A stretch of DNA of 64,000 nt, from the NCBI GenBank assembly GCA_006226775.1, contig SBGD01000102.1:1-64000 (forward strand), given 5' to 3'. The translations under genes and the position numbers were made by a program. Below, piece after piece: positions 25,547 to 33,925 of the stretch. The stretch's first letter is position 1. Every line of letters starts with the position of its first letter. Source of the stretch: Paracoccaceae bacterium. Its GTDB lineage: Bacteria > Pseudomonadota > Alphaproteobacteria > Rhodobacterales > Rhodobacteraceae. Under the pieces are notes generated by a model. That model ran no database searches, was not told the DNA's origin, and was given only the letters and a program-made list of their open reading frames with translations.

Positions 25547-26323
25547 ATGACCCGAGGGTACAATATCCACGCCAACGGCATCCGCCACCACCTGATCCAT
25601 CATCCGGGGCAGGGGCCGCGGCTGCTGATCATTCCCGGCATCACCTCGCCCGCGATCACCTGGGGTTTCGTGGCCGACCGCATGGCAGAGCGCTTCGACG
25701 TCCATGTCCTCGACGTGCGGGGCCGGGGGCTGAGCCAGTCCGGCGATCTGGATTACACGCTCGATGCCATGGCCGCCGATGCCAGCGCGCTGGCCGAGGC
25801 GCTGGACACGCGGCTGGTGCTGGGCCATTCGATGGGCGCGCGCACCGCGATCCGCGCGGCGGCGACCACGCCCGAGGCCTTCAAGGGGTTGATCCTCGTC
25901 GATCCGCCGGTCTCCGGGCCGGGGCGGCGGGCCTATCCGATGGGCTGGCCCTGGTATGGCGAGTCGATCCGCATGGCGCAAAAGGGCTGCTCCGCCGAGG
26001 ATATGCGCGCCTTCTGCCCGACCTGGAGCGACGAGCAGCTCGCGCTGCGCGCCGAATGGTTGCACACCTGCCACTGGGGCGCGATCCGCACCGCCTATGA
26101 CGGGTTTCATACCGATGACATCCACGCCGACCTGCCGAAGCTGACCCAGAGGGTGCGGCTGGTCATTGCCGGTGGCGCGCCGGTGATCGGCGACGCGGAT
26201 GCAGCGGAGATCAAGGCGCTGCTGCCGGGTATCGAGACCCGCACCGTCGCGGGCGCCGGGCACATGATCCCCTGGGACGATCTCGACGGCTTTCTGGCCG
26301 CGGTGATGGATTTCACCGCCTGA
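25547..26323 (+). CDS. nicD: N-formylmaleamate deformylase
   Basis: A 258-residue alpha/beta hydrolase. The catalytic triad can be placed at Ser95 (LGHSMGAR), Asp119 (LILVDPPV) and His239 (GAGHMIPWDD), with the same spacing as characterised NicD. The oxyanion-hole strand is LLIIPGITSPAITWG. NicD removes formate from N-formylmaleamate, the product of NicX, giving maleamate. It follows nicE after ten bases with GAGGAGG before the start. Position beside NicX and NicF makes the assignment firmer than sequence alone. Confidence 0.88.
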   Translation: MTRGYNIHANGIRHHLIHHPGQGPRLLIIPGITSPAITWGFVADRMAERFDVHVLDVRGRGLSQSGDLDYTLDAMAADASALAEALDTRLVLGHSMGARTAIRAAATTPEAFKGLILVDPPVSGPGRRAYPMGWPWYGESIRMAQKGCSAEDMRAFCPTWSDEQLALRAEWLHTCHWGAIRTAYDGFHTDDIHADLPKLTQRVRLVIAGGAPVIGDADAAEIKALLPGIETRTVAGAGHMIPWDDLDGFLAAVMDFTA

Positions 26324-26359
26324 GCCGCGGCGACAGGACACCAACAGGAAGGACACCAA

Positions 26360-27391
26360 ATGGACCAAGCGAGTTTCACCGAGATCTGCCTGCATCAACT
26401 CAAGATGTCGGGCGTGCACGAGGGCGAGAAGCTGGTGGTGCTGACCCAGGGCAACGACCGGCTGGACTATGCCGATGCCTTCATGGCGGCGGGCCAGCGG
26501 CTGGGTGCCAGGATGTACCACATGCGCCTGCCCGCACCCCTGCCCACCGCTGGCTGGGCCGTGGGCCAGACCGGGCTGGCGGCGCTGCCCGAGGCGGTCG
26601 AGGCGCTCAAGGCCTGCGACATGCTGATCGACTGCGTGTTCCTGCTGTTCTCGCCCGAGCAATTCGCCATCCAGGACGCGGGCACCCGCATCCTGACCGC
26701 GGTCGAGCCGCCGGAACTTCTGGCGCGGATGCTGCCCAGCACCGAGTTGCGCGAGAAGGTCGAGATCGGGGCCGAGTACCTGGCGAAGGCCAAGGTCATG
26801 CGCATCACCTCGCCCCATGGCACCGATGTGACCTACAAGCTGAACACCTATCCCACGGTCGCCGAATATGCCTGCACCGATGAGCCTGGGCGCTGGGATC
26901 ACTGGCCCTCGGGCTTTGTCTTCACCGGCGGCGACGACGATGGCGTCGATGGCCGGATCGTGGTGGCGCCGGGCGATATCCTGCTGCCGCAGAACATGTA
27001 TGTGCGCGATCCGATCACCTATACCATCGAGAAGGGCTGGATCACCGACATCCGCGGCGGGCTGGATGCCGAGCTGGTCAAATCCTACATGGCGGCCTTC
27101 AACGACACCCGCGGCATGGGGATGAGCCATGTCGGCTGGGGGATGAACCCCGATGCCCATTGGCACGGCATGACCCCGGGCGCCTTTCCCGGCGGCATGG
27201 GGATGGAGCCGCGCAGCTTTTACGGCAACGTGATGTTCTCGACCGGCCCGAACAACGAGTTGGGCGGGCCGAACGACACCGCCTGCCATCTCGATATCCC
27301 GATGCGCGGCTGTTCGCTGTTTCTGGATGACGAGCCGATCGTGATCGACGGCGATCTGGTCGTCAAGGAGATGCAGATGGCGCGCAACTGA
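26360..27391 (+). CDS. nicX: 2,5-dihydroxypyridine 5,6-dioxygenase
   Basis: A 343-residue Fe(II) extradiol-like dioxygenase of the NicX family (leucyl-aminopeptidase-like fold). It opens the ring of 2,5-dihydroxypyridine to give N-formylmaleamate. The metal ligands known in this family can be aligned with a constant offset: His257 (SHVGWG), His310 and Asp312 (CHLDIP). AGGAAGGAC precedes the ATG. It is the key ring-cleavage enzyme of the cluster. The nicC gene that would supply its substrate lies in the neighbouring importer operon (32454-33665). Confidence 0.93.
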   Translation: MDQASFTEICLHQLKMSGVHEGEKLVVLTQGNDRLDYADAFMAAGQRLGARMYHMRLPAPLPTAGWAVGQTGLAALPEAVEALKACDMLIDCVFLLFSPEQFAIQDAGTRILTAVEPPELLARMLPSTELREKVEIGAEYLAKAKVMRITSPHGTDVTYKLNTYPTVAEYACTDEPGRWDHWPSGFVFTGGDDDGVDGRIVVAPGDILLPQNMYVRDPITYTIEKGWITDIRGGLDAELVKSYMAAFNDTRGMGMSHVGWGMNPDAHWHGMTPGAFPGGMGMEPRSFYGNVMFSTGPNNELGGPNDTACHLDIPMRGCSLFLDDEPIVIDGDLVVKEMQMARN

Positions 27392-27398
27392 CGCCCAG

Positions 27399-27426
27399 GG
27401 CGGCGCGGCAGACCCGCCGCGCCGCC
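27399..27426 (+). terminator. Stem-loop between nicX and nicF
   Basis: GGCGGCGCGGC (27399-27409) and GCCGCGCCGCC (27416-27426) form a perfect 11-base stem with a six-base loop directly after the nicX stop. The following bases are only moderately T-rich, so it could be a partial terminator or stabiliser within the operon. Confidence 0.5.
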
Positions 27427-27450
27427 GCTTTCCCAGCTTTGAGGCACAAC

Positions 27451-28086
27451 ATGACACAGCATCAGGTTTACCAGGACGCCGGTTTCGGCGCCCCCGTTCC
27501 GCGCGGCACGCGGCCCGCCGTGGTGGTGGTGGATTTCACCTACGGCTTCACCGACACGCAATATCCCACCGCCGCCGACATGTCGGCCGAGGTGGCGGCG
27601 ACGCGCAGGCTCACCGACGCGGCGCGCGCCATGGGCGTGCCGGTGATCTATACCGTCATCGCCTTCCAGCCCTGGGAACGCGAGGCGCTGCCCTGGCTGA
27701 AGAAGGCCCGGGGCATGGCGGCGATGGAAGCGGGCTCGCGGCTGTCCGAAGTCGACAGCGCCACCGGCATCCAGCCCTCCGATCCGGTGATCGTCAAGCA
27801 CGGCGCCTCGGGTTTTCACGGCACCAACCTGGCGGGCCTGCTGACCGGGGCGGGGGTGGATACGCTGATCGTGACCGGGGCGACCACCTCGGGCTGCGTG
27901 CGCGCCACGGCGGTGGATGCGGTGCAATCGGGGTTCAACGTGCTGGTGCCGCGCGATTGCTGCGCCGACCGGGCCGCGGCGCCGCATGAGGCCAACCTCT
28001 ACGACATGGCGCAGAAATACGCCGATGTGACCGACAGCGCCGACATCCTGGACTGGCTTCGGGATCTCGCGCGCGCCGCCGCCTGA
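27451..28086 (+). CDS. nicF: Maleamate amidohydrolase
   Basis: A 211-residue isochorismatase-like (cysteine hydrolase) enzyme. The triad Asp28 (VVVVDFTYGF), Lys116 (VIVKHGASGF) and Cys149 (GATTSGCVRATA) matches NicF. It hydrolyses maleamate to maleate and ammonia, the step between NicD and NicE. The ATG at 27451 is chosen because GAGG lies six bases upstream; an in-frame TTG at 27439 is less likely. It is the last gene of nicE-D-X-F and converges on the TetR gene, with a stem-loop in between. Confidence 0.9.
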   Translation: MTQHQVYQDAGFGAPVPRGTRPAVVVVDFTYGFTDTQYPTAADMSAEVAATRRLTDAARAMGVPVIYTVIAFQPWEREALPWLKKARGMAAMEAGSRLSEVDSATGIQPSDPVIVKHGASGFHGTNLAGLLTGAGVDTLIVTGATTSGCVRATAVDAVQSGFNVLVPRDCCADRAAAPHEANLYDMAQKYADVTDSADILDWLRDLARAAA

Positions 28087-28109
28087 GCGGGGCGCATCGA
28101 CCTGCCGCA

Positions 28110-28135
28110 AGCCCGGTCGCCGATGCGGCCGGGCT
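28110..28135. terminator. Stem-loop between convergent nicF and tetR
   Basis: AGCCCGG (28110-28116) pairs with CCGGGCT (28129-28135), and an inner CCG/CGG pair extends it. It lies in the 66 bases between two convergent stop codons and may act in both directions. Confidence 0.45.
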
Positions 28136-28152
28136 GTGGTGTTTGCGGCGCC

Positions 28153-28800
28153 CTAGCCCTTGACCGAGAGGAACCCGCCGACCACGAAGGCCACCGTGGT
28201 GTCGAGCAGGTCGTCGGTGGCGTTCTGCGACTTGGCCAGTTCGGCCAGCCGGTTGGTATCGGAAAAGGCATAGAGATAGGCCCCGACCATGAGCGAGACC
28301 TTCTGGAAGATCTGCAACTCGGTGGCCTGCGGCAGGAGCCGGTGAAAGGCCTGGGCATAGGCGCGGGTCGACTCGTCATAGACCTCGCGGCGCAGGGCAT
28401 AGGAAAACGCCTCCGGCTCCATGTGCAGCCTTGCGTGCAGGCGCAGGAAGGCGCGGCCCTGCCGGGTGCCCATCAACTGCGCCGACGGCTCGAGAAAGGC
28501 GCGCGCCAGGTCCTCGACCGTATGGCTGCCCTCGGCACTCAGCGCCGCCAGCCGTTCCAGCCGCTGGCGCGCCACCACCAGGCCGCGGCGCAGAAAGACC
28601 TCGCGGAAGAGGTTCTCCTTGTTCTTGAAGTAATAGGCGGTCATCGCCGGGTTGACGTCGAGCTTGTCGGCCACCTGCCGCAGCGCGGTGCCGGAATAGC
28701 CCTGTTCGGCAAACAGCAGCTCTGCCGCATCCAGCAGCTTGTCCGACAGGTTGGTCTGCCCCTCGGGTCGTCCGACTTTCTTCGGCCTGCCTCGCGTCAT
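28153..28800 (-). CDS. TetR family regulator of the nic genes
   Basis: A 215-residue regulator. The N-terminus is basic (MTRGRPKKVGRPEG), followed by the TetR helix-turn-helix SDKLLDAAELLFAEQGYSGTALRQVADKLDVNPAMTAYYFKNKENLFREVFLRRG (about 18-71). The rest is a ligand domain. It is divergent from the importer-nicC operon (29025-33665) and convergent with nicEDXF. A shared A/T-rich motif precedes both, so this is probably the local nicotinate-pathway regulator. Characterised Pseudomonas nic clusters use NicR (MarR family) and NicS (TetR family), so a TetR protein here is not without precedent. Confidence 0.9.
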   Translation of the reverse strand: MTRGRPKKVGRPEGQTNLSDKLLDAAELLFAEQGYSGTALRQVADKLDVNPAMTAYYFKNKENLFREVFLRRGLVVARQRLERLAALSAEGSHTVEDLARAFLEPSAQLMGTRQGRAFLRLHARLHMEPEAFSYALRREVYDESTRAYAQAFHRLLPQATELQIFQKVSLMVGAYLYAFSDTNRLAELAKSQNATDDLLDTTVAFVVGGFLSVKG

Positions 28801-28949
28801 GTCGCTTCCTTTGTCTCTGTGGCCCCGCGGCGCGCCGGGGCGCCCGCAAACCTGCCCCGGCGAATCACCTTATCCCCGTCCGGGGGGTGCCCGATCTGAT
28901 CAAATACTAGCTTGGCAGGTAAAGTTTTCATAGATCTCAACGGGATAAA

Positions 28950-28963
28950 ATTAATTAATTGCA
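28950..28963 (-). promoter_or_regulatory. A/T-rich operator-like motif before the importer-nicC operon
   Basis: Read on the minus strand this is TGCAATTAATTAAT, matching 13 of 14 positions with 24728-24741 before nicE. It lies in the divergent space between the TetR gene and the binding-protein gene, 62 bases before the latter's ATG. The 28801-29024 space holds no other recognisable element. Confidence 0.5.
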
Positions 28964-29024
28964 TGAATAATAAACGGTGATAATGTCGCACCCACGGTAC
29001 ACCAAAAACCCAACAGGACCCCTC

Positions 29025-30026
29025 ATGAAACACATGCTTTTCCCCAGCCTCGCCGCCACCGGCCTTTTGTGCCTTGCCGCCCCGGCCATGGCCATCGACC
29101 GGCCCGAGGTCACGCTCCAGGCCGTCGCCGGCAGTCTCGGCGGCGTGCCGATGATGATCATCGAAGGCGAGAACCTCGACGAGAAATACGGCTTTGACGG
29201 CACCTTCGAGTATCTGCCGCACGAAGGCATCTTTCAGAACTTCCTGATCGGCAATGCCGATATCTCGATGGACAACGACCTGCTCGGCGTGGCCTTCGCC
29301 CGCGAGGAAGGCTTCGACATCACCGCCTTCTACCCGGTCGGCAACCTCTATCTCGGGATCGTCGTGCCGGGCAGTTCCGACGCCGAGACGCCCGCCGATC
29401 TCAAGGGAAAGAAGGTCGGCCACTTCGGCGCCGATTCCGGCACCACCATGTTCATCCGCCTGATCGTCGAGGAAATGTACGGCTTCGACGTGCTGAAGGA
29501 ATACGAGATGTCGCAGGTCGGGCCGGGCGCGCTGGTCTCGCTGCTCAAGGAAGGCGAGGTCGAGGCGATCTTCAACTTCGAGAGCTTCGTCTCCGAGGCC
29601 ATGGTCGCCACCGAGGGCCGCTACCTGCTGCAGGCCTACAAGGACTATGCCGAGTTCAACAATGGCTTCGCCCCCTGGATCACCAACATGGTCGGCCATG
29701 GCCCCTGGCTGAAGGAGAACCCGGAGCTGGCCTACGCGGTGCGCGACGCCTATGACGAGGCGGTGGCGATGCTCGACGAGAGCGGCTACGAGATCCTGCG
29801 CAAGCCCTACATCCGCGAGAAGCTGGGCATCACCAGCGACGAGGTGCTGGACGTGGTGATCGCCAATGGCGCCGAGAACAACTACTTCACCACCGACTGG
29901 TCCGAGGCCAAACGCGCCGCCGCGACCGAGTTCCTCGAGAAGCTGGCCGCCGATGGCGAGGTGCTCAAGAACGTGCCCGAGGGCATGATGGTCACGCTCG
30001 AAGACCATGTCGGGCCGCGTCCGTAA
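29025..30026 (+). CDS. ABC transporter substrate-binding protein (NMT1/THI5-like)
   Basis: A 333-residue periplasmic protein of the SsuA/NMT1 group. The signal peptide is MKHMLFPSLAATGLLCLAAPAMA (cleavage near 23). Mature features include VTLQAVAGSLGGVPMMIIEGENLDEKYGF, the ligand loop GNADISMDNDLLGVA, and KKVGHFGADSGTTMFIRLIVEEMYGFD. Proteins of this group bind heteroaromatic or sulfonate ligands, often pyrimidines or pyridine carboxylates. Being in one operon with nicC, it is best read as the nicotinate or 6-hydroxynicotinate binding protein; the exact ligand is inference. Confidence 0.88.
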   Translation: MKHMLFPSLAATGLLCLAAPAMAIDRPEVTLQAVAGSLGGVPMMIIEGENLDEKYGFDGTFEYLPHEGIFQNFLIGNADISMDNDLLGVAFAREEGFDITAFYPVGNLYLGIVVPGSSDAETPADLKGKKVGHFGADSGTTMFIRLIVEEMYGFDVLKEYEMSQVGPGALVSLLKEGEVEAIFNFESFVSEAMVATEGRYLLQAYKDYAEFNNGFAPWITNMVGHGPWLKENPELAYAVRDAYDEAVAMLDESGYEILRKPYIREKLGITSDEVLDVVIANGAENNYFTTDWSEAKRAAATEFLEKLAADGEVLKNVPEGMMVTLEDHVGPRP

Positions 30027-30047
30027 CTTCCCAGAGCGAGACATCAC

Positions 30048-30791
30048 ATGACACCGCTTCAGAAACAGGGGTGGGCCGGTCTGGCCCTCCTCCTGCTCAT
30101 CCCGGCCTGGGTGCTGGCGGCTTCCAACACGACCTTCATCGAACATCCGATGATCGTGGTGCGCGAATTGCCGCCCTTCCTGGCCAATCCCGAAACCTGG
30201 TCGAACATCGGCATCACCCTGGCGCGGGTGGCGGCGGGCCTGGCCCTCGGCGTCGTCGCGGGCTTTGTCGCCGCCTTCGTGATGACCCGCTCGCGCTTTC
30301 TGGGCGAGGTGCTGGGCTATTACGTCACCGCCGCCCTGCGCACCCCAAGCGCCATCGCCGCGATCCTGGCGCTGGCGATCTTCAAGGGCAGCGAGACCGG
30401 CTATGCGCTGGTGGTGGCCTTCATCACCTTTCCCTACATGGCCGTCGGCCTGCGCGACGGGCTGGCCAATGCCGACCGCGACCTCGACGAGATGTCGCAG
30501 GTCTATCACCTGGGCCTGCTCGCCCAGATCCGCCACGTCTGGGCGCCCTATGTCGCGCCCTTCATCTTTGCTGCGCTGCGCAATGCCCATGCGCTGGCCT
30601 GGAAGGTGATCGTGGTGGCGGAAATCTTCGGCGCCGCCAAGACCGGCTTCGGGGCCAAGTTCGAACACGCCTGGAGCTACATGCTGATGACCGAGGTTCA
30701 CCTGTGGCTGCTGGTGTTCATGGTGATCGTGCTTTTCGCCGAATACGGGCTGATCCGCCAGGCCGAGAAATTCGTCTTCCGCTGGCGCTGA
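30048..30791 (+). CDS. ABC transporter permease (SsuC-like)
   Basis: A 247-residue inner-membrane protein with about six membrane segments and the coupling loop DRDLDEMSQVYHLGLLAQIRHVWAPYVAPFIF near 143-174, of the SsuC/TauC type. It begins 21 bases after the binding-protein gene. A second, similar permease gene lies after the ATPase gene, so the importer is a heterodimer, unlike the usual SsuC homodimer. Confidence 0.9.
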   Translation: MTPLQKQGWAGLALLLLIPAWVLAASNTTFIEHPMIVVRELPPFLANPETWSNIGITLARVAAGLALGVVAGFVAAFVMTRSRFLGEVLGYYVTAALRTPSAIAAILALAIFKGSETGYALVVAFITFPYMAVGLRDGLANADRDLDEMSQVYHLGLLAQIRHVWAPYVAPFIFAALRNAHALAWKVIVVAEIFGAAKTGFGAKFEHAWSYMLMTEVHLWLLVFMVIVLFAEYGLIRQAEKFVFRWR

Positions 30792-30826
30792 GCCGCGCCC
30801 GTGACACCCCCACAAAGGACGACCAG

Positions 30827-31624
30827 ATGACCCAGGAAACCAGACCCTCGATCCTCAAATGCGAGGACCTCGGCGTGTCCTACGGCGCTGTGCCCGCCGT
30901 CGGCCGCCTCGACTTCGACATCCGCAAGGGCGAGTTCGTCGCCATCCTCGGGCCCTCGGGCTGCGGCAAATCCTCGATGCTCAACGTCATTTCCGGCTTG
31001 CGGGCGCCGACCCGTGGCCGGGTCCATGTCAAGGACCAGGAGCTTTTCACCCCGGCCTCGAAACCGCCGCGCCTGGGCTACGTGTTCCAGTCGCACCGGC
31101 TTCTGCCCTGGCGCACCGTGCGCCAGAACCTCGAGATCGCGCTGGCCGCCTCCGAGGTGCCACGCCGCGACTGGGAGGCGCGGATCGACGAGATCCTGTC
31201 GATCCTGCATATCGCGCAGTTCAAGGACGCCTGGCCGATGCGCCTTTCCGGCGGCCAGCGCCAGCGGGTGTCGATCGCCCGCGCGCTGCTGGTCGACCCG
31301 GCCTATATCCTGATGGACGAGCCGCTCTCGACGCTCGACGAGGTCACTGCACGCTCGCTGCGCCAGGAGCTGACCGGCATCTGCCAGCGCACCGACGCGA
31401 CGGTGGTCTTTGTCACCCACTCGATCCGCGAAGCCGTCTACCTGGCCGACCGCATCCTGATCCTGACCCGCGGCCCGGCCGAGATCTTCGAGGATTACAC
31501 CGTCCCGCTGGAGCGCCCCCGCGATTACGACGACGCCCGCATCAGCGAGGTCGAGGCCGATATCGTCCGCCGCGTCCAGGCGCCCTGGGGGCTGTCGGTC
31601 GAAAAGGAGAAAGCCGTTGCCTGA
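30827..31624 (+). CDS. ABC transporter ATP-binding protein (SsuB-like)
   Basis: A 265-residue ATPase. Walker A GPSGCGKSS is near 42-50, the Q-loop in VFQSHRLLPWRTV near 86-98, the signature LSGGQRQRVSIARA near 138-151, Walker B YILMDEPLSTLDE near 157-169, and the H-loop VTHSIREAV. The ATG at 30827 follows AAAGGACGACCAG. It overlaps the next permease gene by eight bases if that gene starts at TTG 31617. It serves the putative nicotinate-type importer. Confidence 0.92.
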   Translation: MTQETRPSILKCEDLGVSYGAVPAVGRLDFDIRKGEFVAILGPSGCGKSSMLNVISGLRAPTRGRVHVKDQELFTPASKPPRLGYVFQSHRLLPWRTVRQNLEIALAASEVPRRDWEARIDEILSILHIAQFKDAWPMRLSGGQRQRVSIARALLVDPAYILMDEPLSTLDEVTARSLRQELTGICQRTDATVVFVTHSIREAVYLADRILILTRGPAEIFEDYTVPLERPRDYDDARISEVEADIVRRVQAPWGLSVEKEKAVA

Positions 31625-32423
31625 GATGACGCTCAAATCCCCCCCGCTCCCGCGCGGGCTTCTGGCCCGGTCGGTCGACCTCGGCACCTCCCGGATTTCC
31701 GCCGCGGCGGTAGCGCTGATCTCGATCCTGATCATCTGGCACGCCGGGTCCATCGTCTTCCGGCCGTGGATTCCGACCATCCCCTCGACCTTTGTCGAGA
31801 TGGGCTACGACCTGACCAGCCGCGCCTTCTGGGGCGACTTTGCCCTGACCATGGGCCGGGTGCTGGCCGCCTTTGCCGCGGCCTCCATCGCCGGGGCGGT
31901 GATCGGCGTGCTGATCGGGCTGAACGAAAAGGCCGAGGCCTTCTTCCAGCCGCTGCTGGCGCTGGCGCTGGCGGTGCCCGACCCGGTCTACATCATCTTT
32001 GCCATCCTGGCCGTGGGCACCGGCGAGCTGGCCGGCTTCATCGCCCTGACCGTCGCGGTGGCGCCTTTCGTCACCAATATCGTGCGCTCCAATGTCCATG
32101 CCCGCGATACCGACCTCGACGAGATGGCGCAGGTCTATCACCTGCCGCGCGGCGTGCGCCTGGCGGCGGTGCTCTTTCCGCAGCTGGTGCCCGCCTTCCT
32201 GACGGCGATGCGGTTTTCCTTCGCGCTGTCGTGGAAACTGGTCGTCGTGGTCGAGGCGCTGGGCCAGCCCGACGGCATCGGGGCGGCGATCTTCAACAGC
32301 TTCCGCCTGCTCAGGATGCGCGAAGTCGCCGCGACCGCAATCATCTTCATCATCGCCATGCAGCTGCTCGAACGCGGCGTGCTGGGCCGGGTGGAAAAGA
32401 AATTCCTGCGCTGGCGCGACTAG
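31617..32423 (+). CDS. ABC transporter permease, second subunit (SsuC-like)
   Basis: A 268-residue permease with about six membrane segments and the coupling loop DTDLDEMAQVYHLPRGVRLAAVLFPQLVPAFLTA near 163-196, nearly the same opening as in the permease at 30048. I use the TTG at 31617 because AGGAGA ends six bases before it; the ATG at 31626 would be 15 bases away. Two related but different permeases in one operon indicate a heterodimeric channel. Confidence 0.88.
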   Translation: MPEMTLKSPPLPRGLLARSVDLGTSRISAAAVALISILIIWHAGSIVFRPWIPTIPSTFVEMGYDLTSRAFWGDFALTMGRVLAAFAAASIAGAVIGVLIGLNEKAEAFFQPLLALALAVPDPVYIIFAILAVGTGELAGFIALTVAVAPFVTNIVRSNVHARDTDLDEMAQVYHLPRGVRLAAVLFPQLVPAFLTAMRFSFALSWKLVVVVEALGQPDGIGAAIFNSFRLLRMREVAATAIIFIIAMQLLERGVLGRVEKKFLRWRD

Positions 32424-32453
32424 GCCGGGCAGAACGAAAGACGGAGAACGAAC

Positions 32454-33665
32454 ATGAAAATCGCAATCATCGGTGGCGGCATCGGCGGCACCGCGGCGGC
32501 CTATGCGCTGCTGCAAAAGGGCCACCAGGTCGAGATCTTCGAGCAGGCGCCGCAATTCGGCGAGGTGGGCGCGGGCATCCAGATCACCCCCAATGCCGTC
32601 AAGGCGATCAAGGGGCTGGGGCTTTACGACAGGTTCTTGACCTATGCCTTCTATCCCAAGGCGGTGGTGGGCCGGAACTGGCAGACCGCGCAGGAGAACT
32701 TCCGCATCGACCTCGGCGCCGAATTCCGCGAGCATTATGACGCGCCCTTCATCCATATCCACCGCGCCGACCTGCTCGACCTTTTCGTCAAGGAACTGCC
32801 GCCCGAGGTCTGCCATTTCAACAAGGCCTGCACCGGCATCACCCAGTCCGGCACAACCGCCGAGGCGACCTTCAGCGACGGCACGACGGTCACCGCCGAC
32901 CTGATCGTCGGCGCCGACGGGCTGCGCTCGGTGGTGCGGCGGACGCTCTTTGGCGACGGCGATCTGCGCTGGACCGGGCATCAATGCTACCGCGCGCTGG
33001 TGCCCACCGGCGGGGTGGTCGATTACGTCAACCCCGACAGCACCTTCTGGATGGGGCCGAATTCCCATGTCGTGACCTATTACGTGAAGGGCGGCGACAT
33101 GGTGAACATCGTCGCGGTCACCGAATCCTCGGAATGGGTGGCCGAAAGCTGGAGCACCAGGGCCTCGAAGGACGAGATGCTGGCGGATTTCGACGGCTGG
33201 CATTCCAGCCTGCAGGATCTGTTTTCCCGCGTCGACGAGGTCTACAACTGGGGCCTGTTCGACCGCGACCCGATGGAGACCTGGACCCGCGGCTGCGTCA
33301 CCCTGCTGGGCGATGCCTGTCACCCGATGCTGCCCTTCCTGTCGCAGGGCGCGGCCATGGCGATCGAGGACGGTTTCGTTTTGGGCGAGGCGCTGGGGGT
33401 CTTCCCCGATGACCTCGACCGCGCGCTGGCGGCCTATGAAAAGGAGCGCCTGCCCCGCACCGCGCGGGTGCAGCTCGAGGCGCGCGAGCGCGGGAGGACC
33501 TATCACCTGCCCACGCCCGAGGAGATGGCAGCGCGCGACGCCGAATACGCCCGGCTGCAGAAGGAGGATCCGCGCAAGACCGGGATCAATACCGACTGGG
33601 TCTACGACTACGATCCGCGCCAGTTCGCCAAGCGCCATGCCGTGCTGGACGAGATCGCCAGCTAA
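32454..33665 (+). CDS. nicC: 6-hydroxynicotinate 3-monooxygenase-like FAD enzyme
   Basis: A 403-residue class A flavoprotein hydroxylase. The FAD fold starts with IAIIGGGIGGTAAAYALLQKG (3-23); the second FAD motif GADGLRSVVRRTLFG is near 153-167, and GDACHPMLPFLSQGAAMAIEDG near 285-306. The C-terminal WVYDYDPRQFAK resembles the ending of Pseudomonas NicC. NicC hydroxylates and decarboxylates 6-hydroxynicotinate to 2,5-dihydroxypyridine, the substrate of NicX encoded 5 kb away. Alone, the sequence could also be a salicylate-hydroxylase-like enzyme; context with nicXDFE favours NicC. It is the last gene of the importer operon. Confidence 0.82.
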   Translation: MKIAIIGGGIGGTAAAYALLQKGHQVEIFEQAPQFGEVGAGIQITPNAVKAIKGLGLYDRFLTYAFYPKAVVGRNWQTAQENFRIDLGAEFREHYDAPFIHIHRADLLDLFVKELPPEVCHFNKACTGITQSGTTAEATFSDGTTVTADLIVGADGLRSVVRRTLFGDGDLRWTGHQCYRALVPTGGVVDYVNPDSTFWMGPNSHVVTYYVKGGDMVNIVAVTESSEWVAESWSTRASKDEMLADFDGWHSSLQDLFSRVDEVYNWGLFDRDPMETWTRGCVTLLGDACHPMLPFLSQGAAMAIEDGFVLGEALGVFPDDLDRALAAYEKERLPRTARVQLEARERGRTYHLPTPEEMAARDAEYARLQKEDPRKTGINTDWVYDYDPRQFAKRHAVLDEIAS

Positions 33666-33732
33666 GGGCGGGATGCCATTGGCCTGATGCGGACTTTGCC
33701 GCTGAACCCCAGCGCGGAACAGTGGCGAAGCC

Positions 33733-33872
33733 GCCGCGCATCGTCGTGCCGCCCCCCGGCACGGCGATTTGGCTGATGTCAGCGCGACGCACTGTGCTTT
33801 TGCGGATTTGGCAGATATAAAGCGCGCTGTTCAAACCTGGGATCGCCGTACCGCGGCACGACGATGCGCGGC
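33733..33872. repeat. 140-base element with long inverted ends (MITE-like or large stem-loop)
   Basis: GCCGCGCATCGTCGTGCCGC (33733-33752) has its perfect reverse complement at 33853-33872. Pairing resumes inwards after a five-base offset, GGCACGGCGAT (33758-33768) against ATCGCCGTACC (33842-33852) with one mismatch. The arms are thus 31-36 bases around a 73-base centre. It lies between the convergent nicC and iclR genes, so it may be a non-autonomous transposable element or a bidirectional terminator. I see no clear target duplication. The 260-base space 33666-33925 holds no gene. Confidence 0.6.
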
Positions 33873-33925
33873 TCGCACCAGATCCTTCGGATCGACCCGA
33901 CACAAGACAGGCCGCCCTTTCACCC

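Noticed and set aside
25151-27457. A 768-codon minus-strand open frame opposite nicE, nicD and nicX
   Set aside because: The plus-strand proteins have all expected catalytic residues; the antisense translation is biased and matches nothing.
32454-33665. Salicylate hydroxylase
   Set aside because: The flavoprotein class fits, but operon context with a nic-linked importer and a NicC-like C-terminus favour 6-hydroxynicotinate monooxygenase; salicylate genes are absent.
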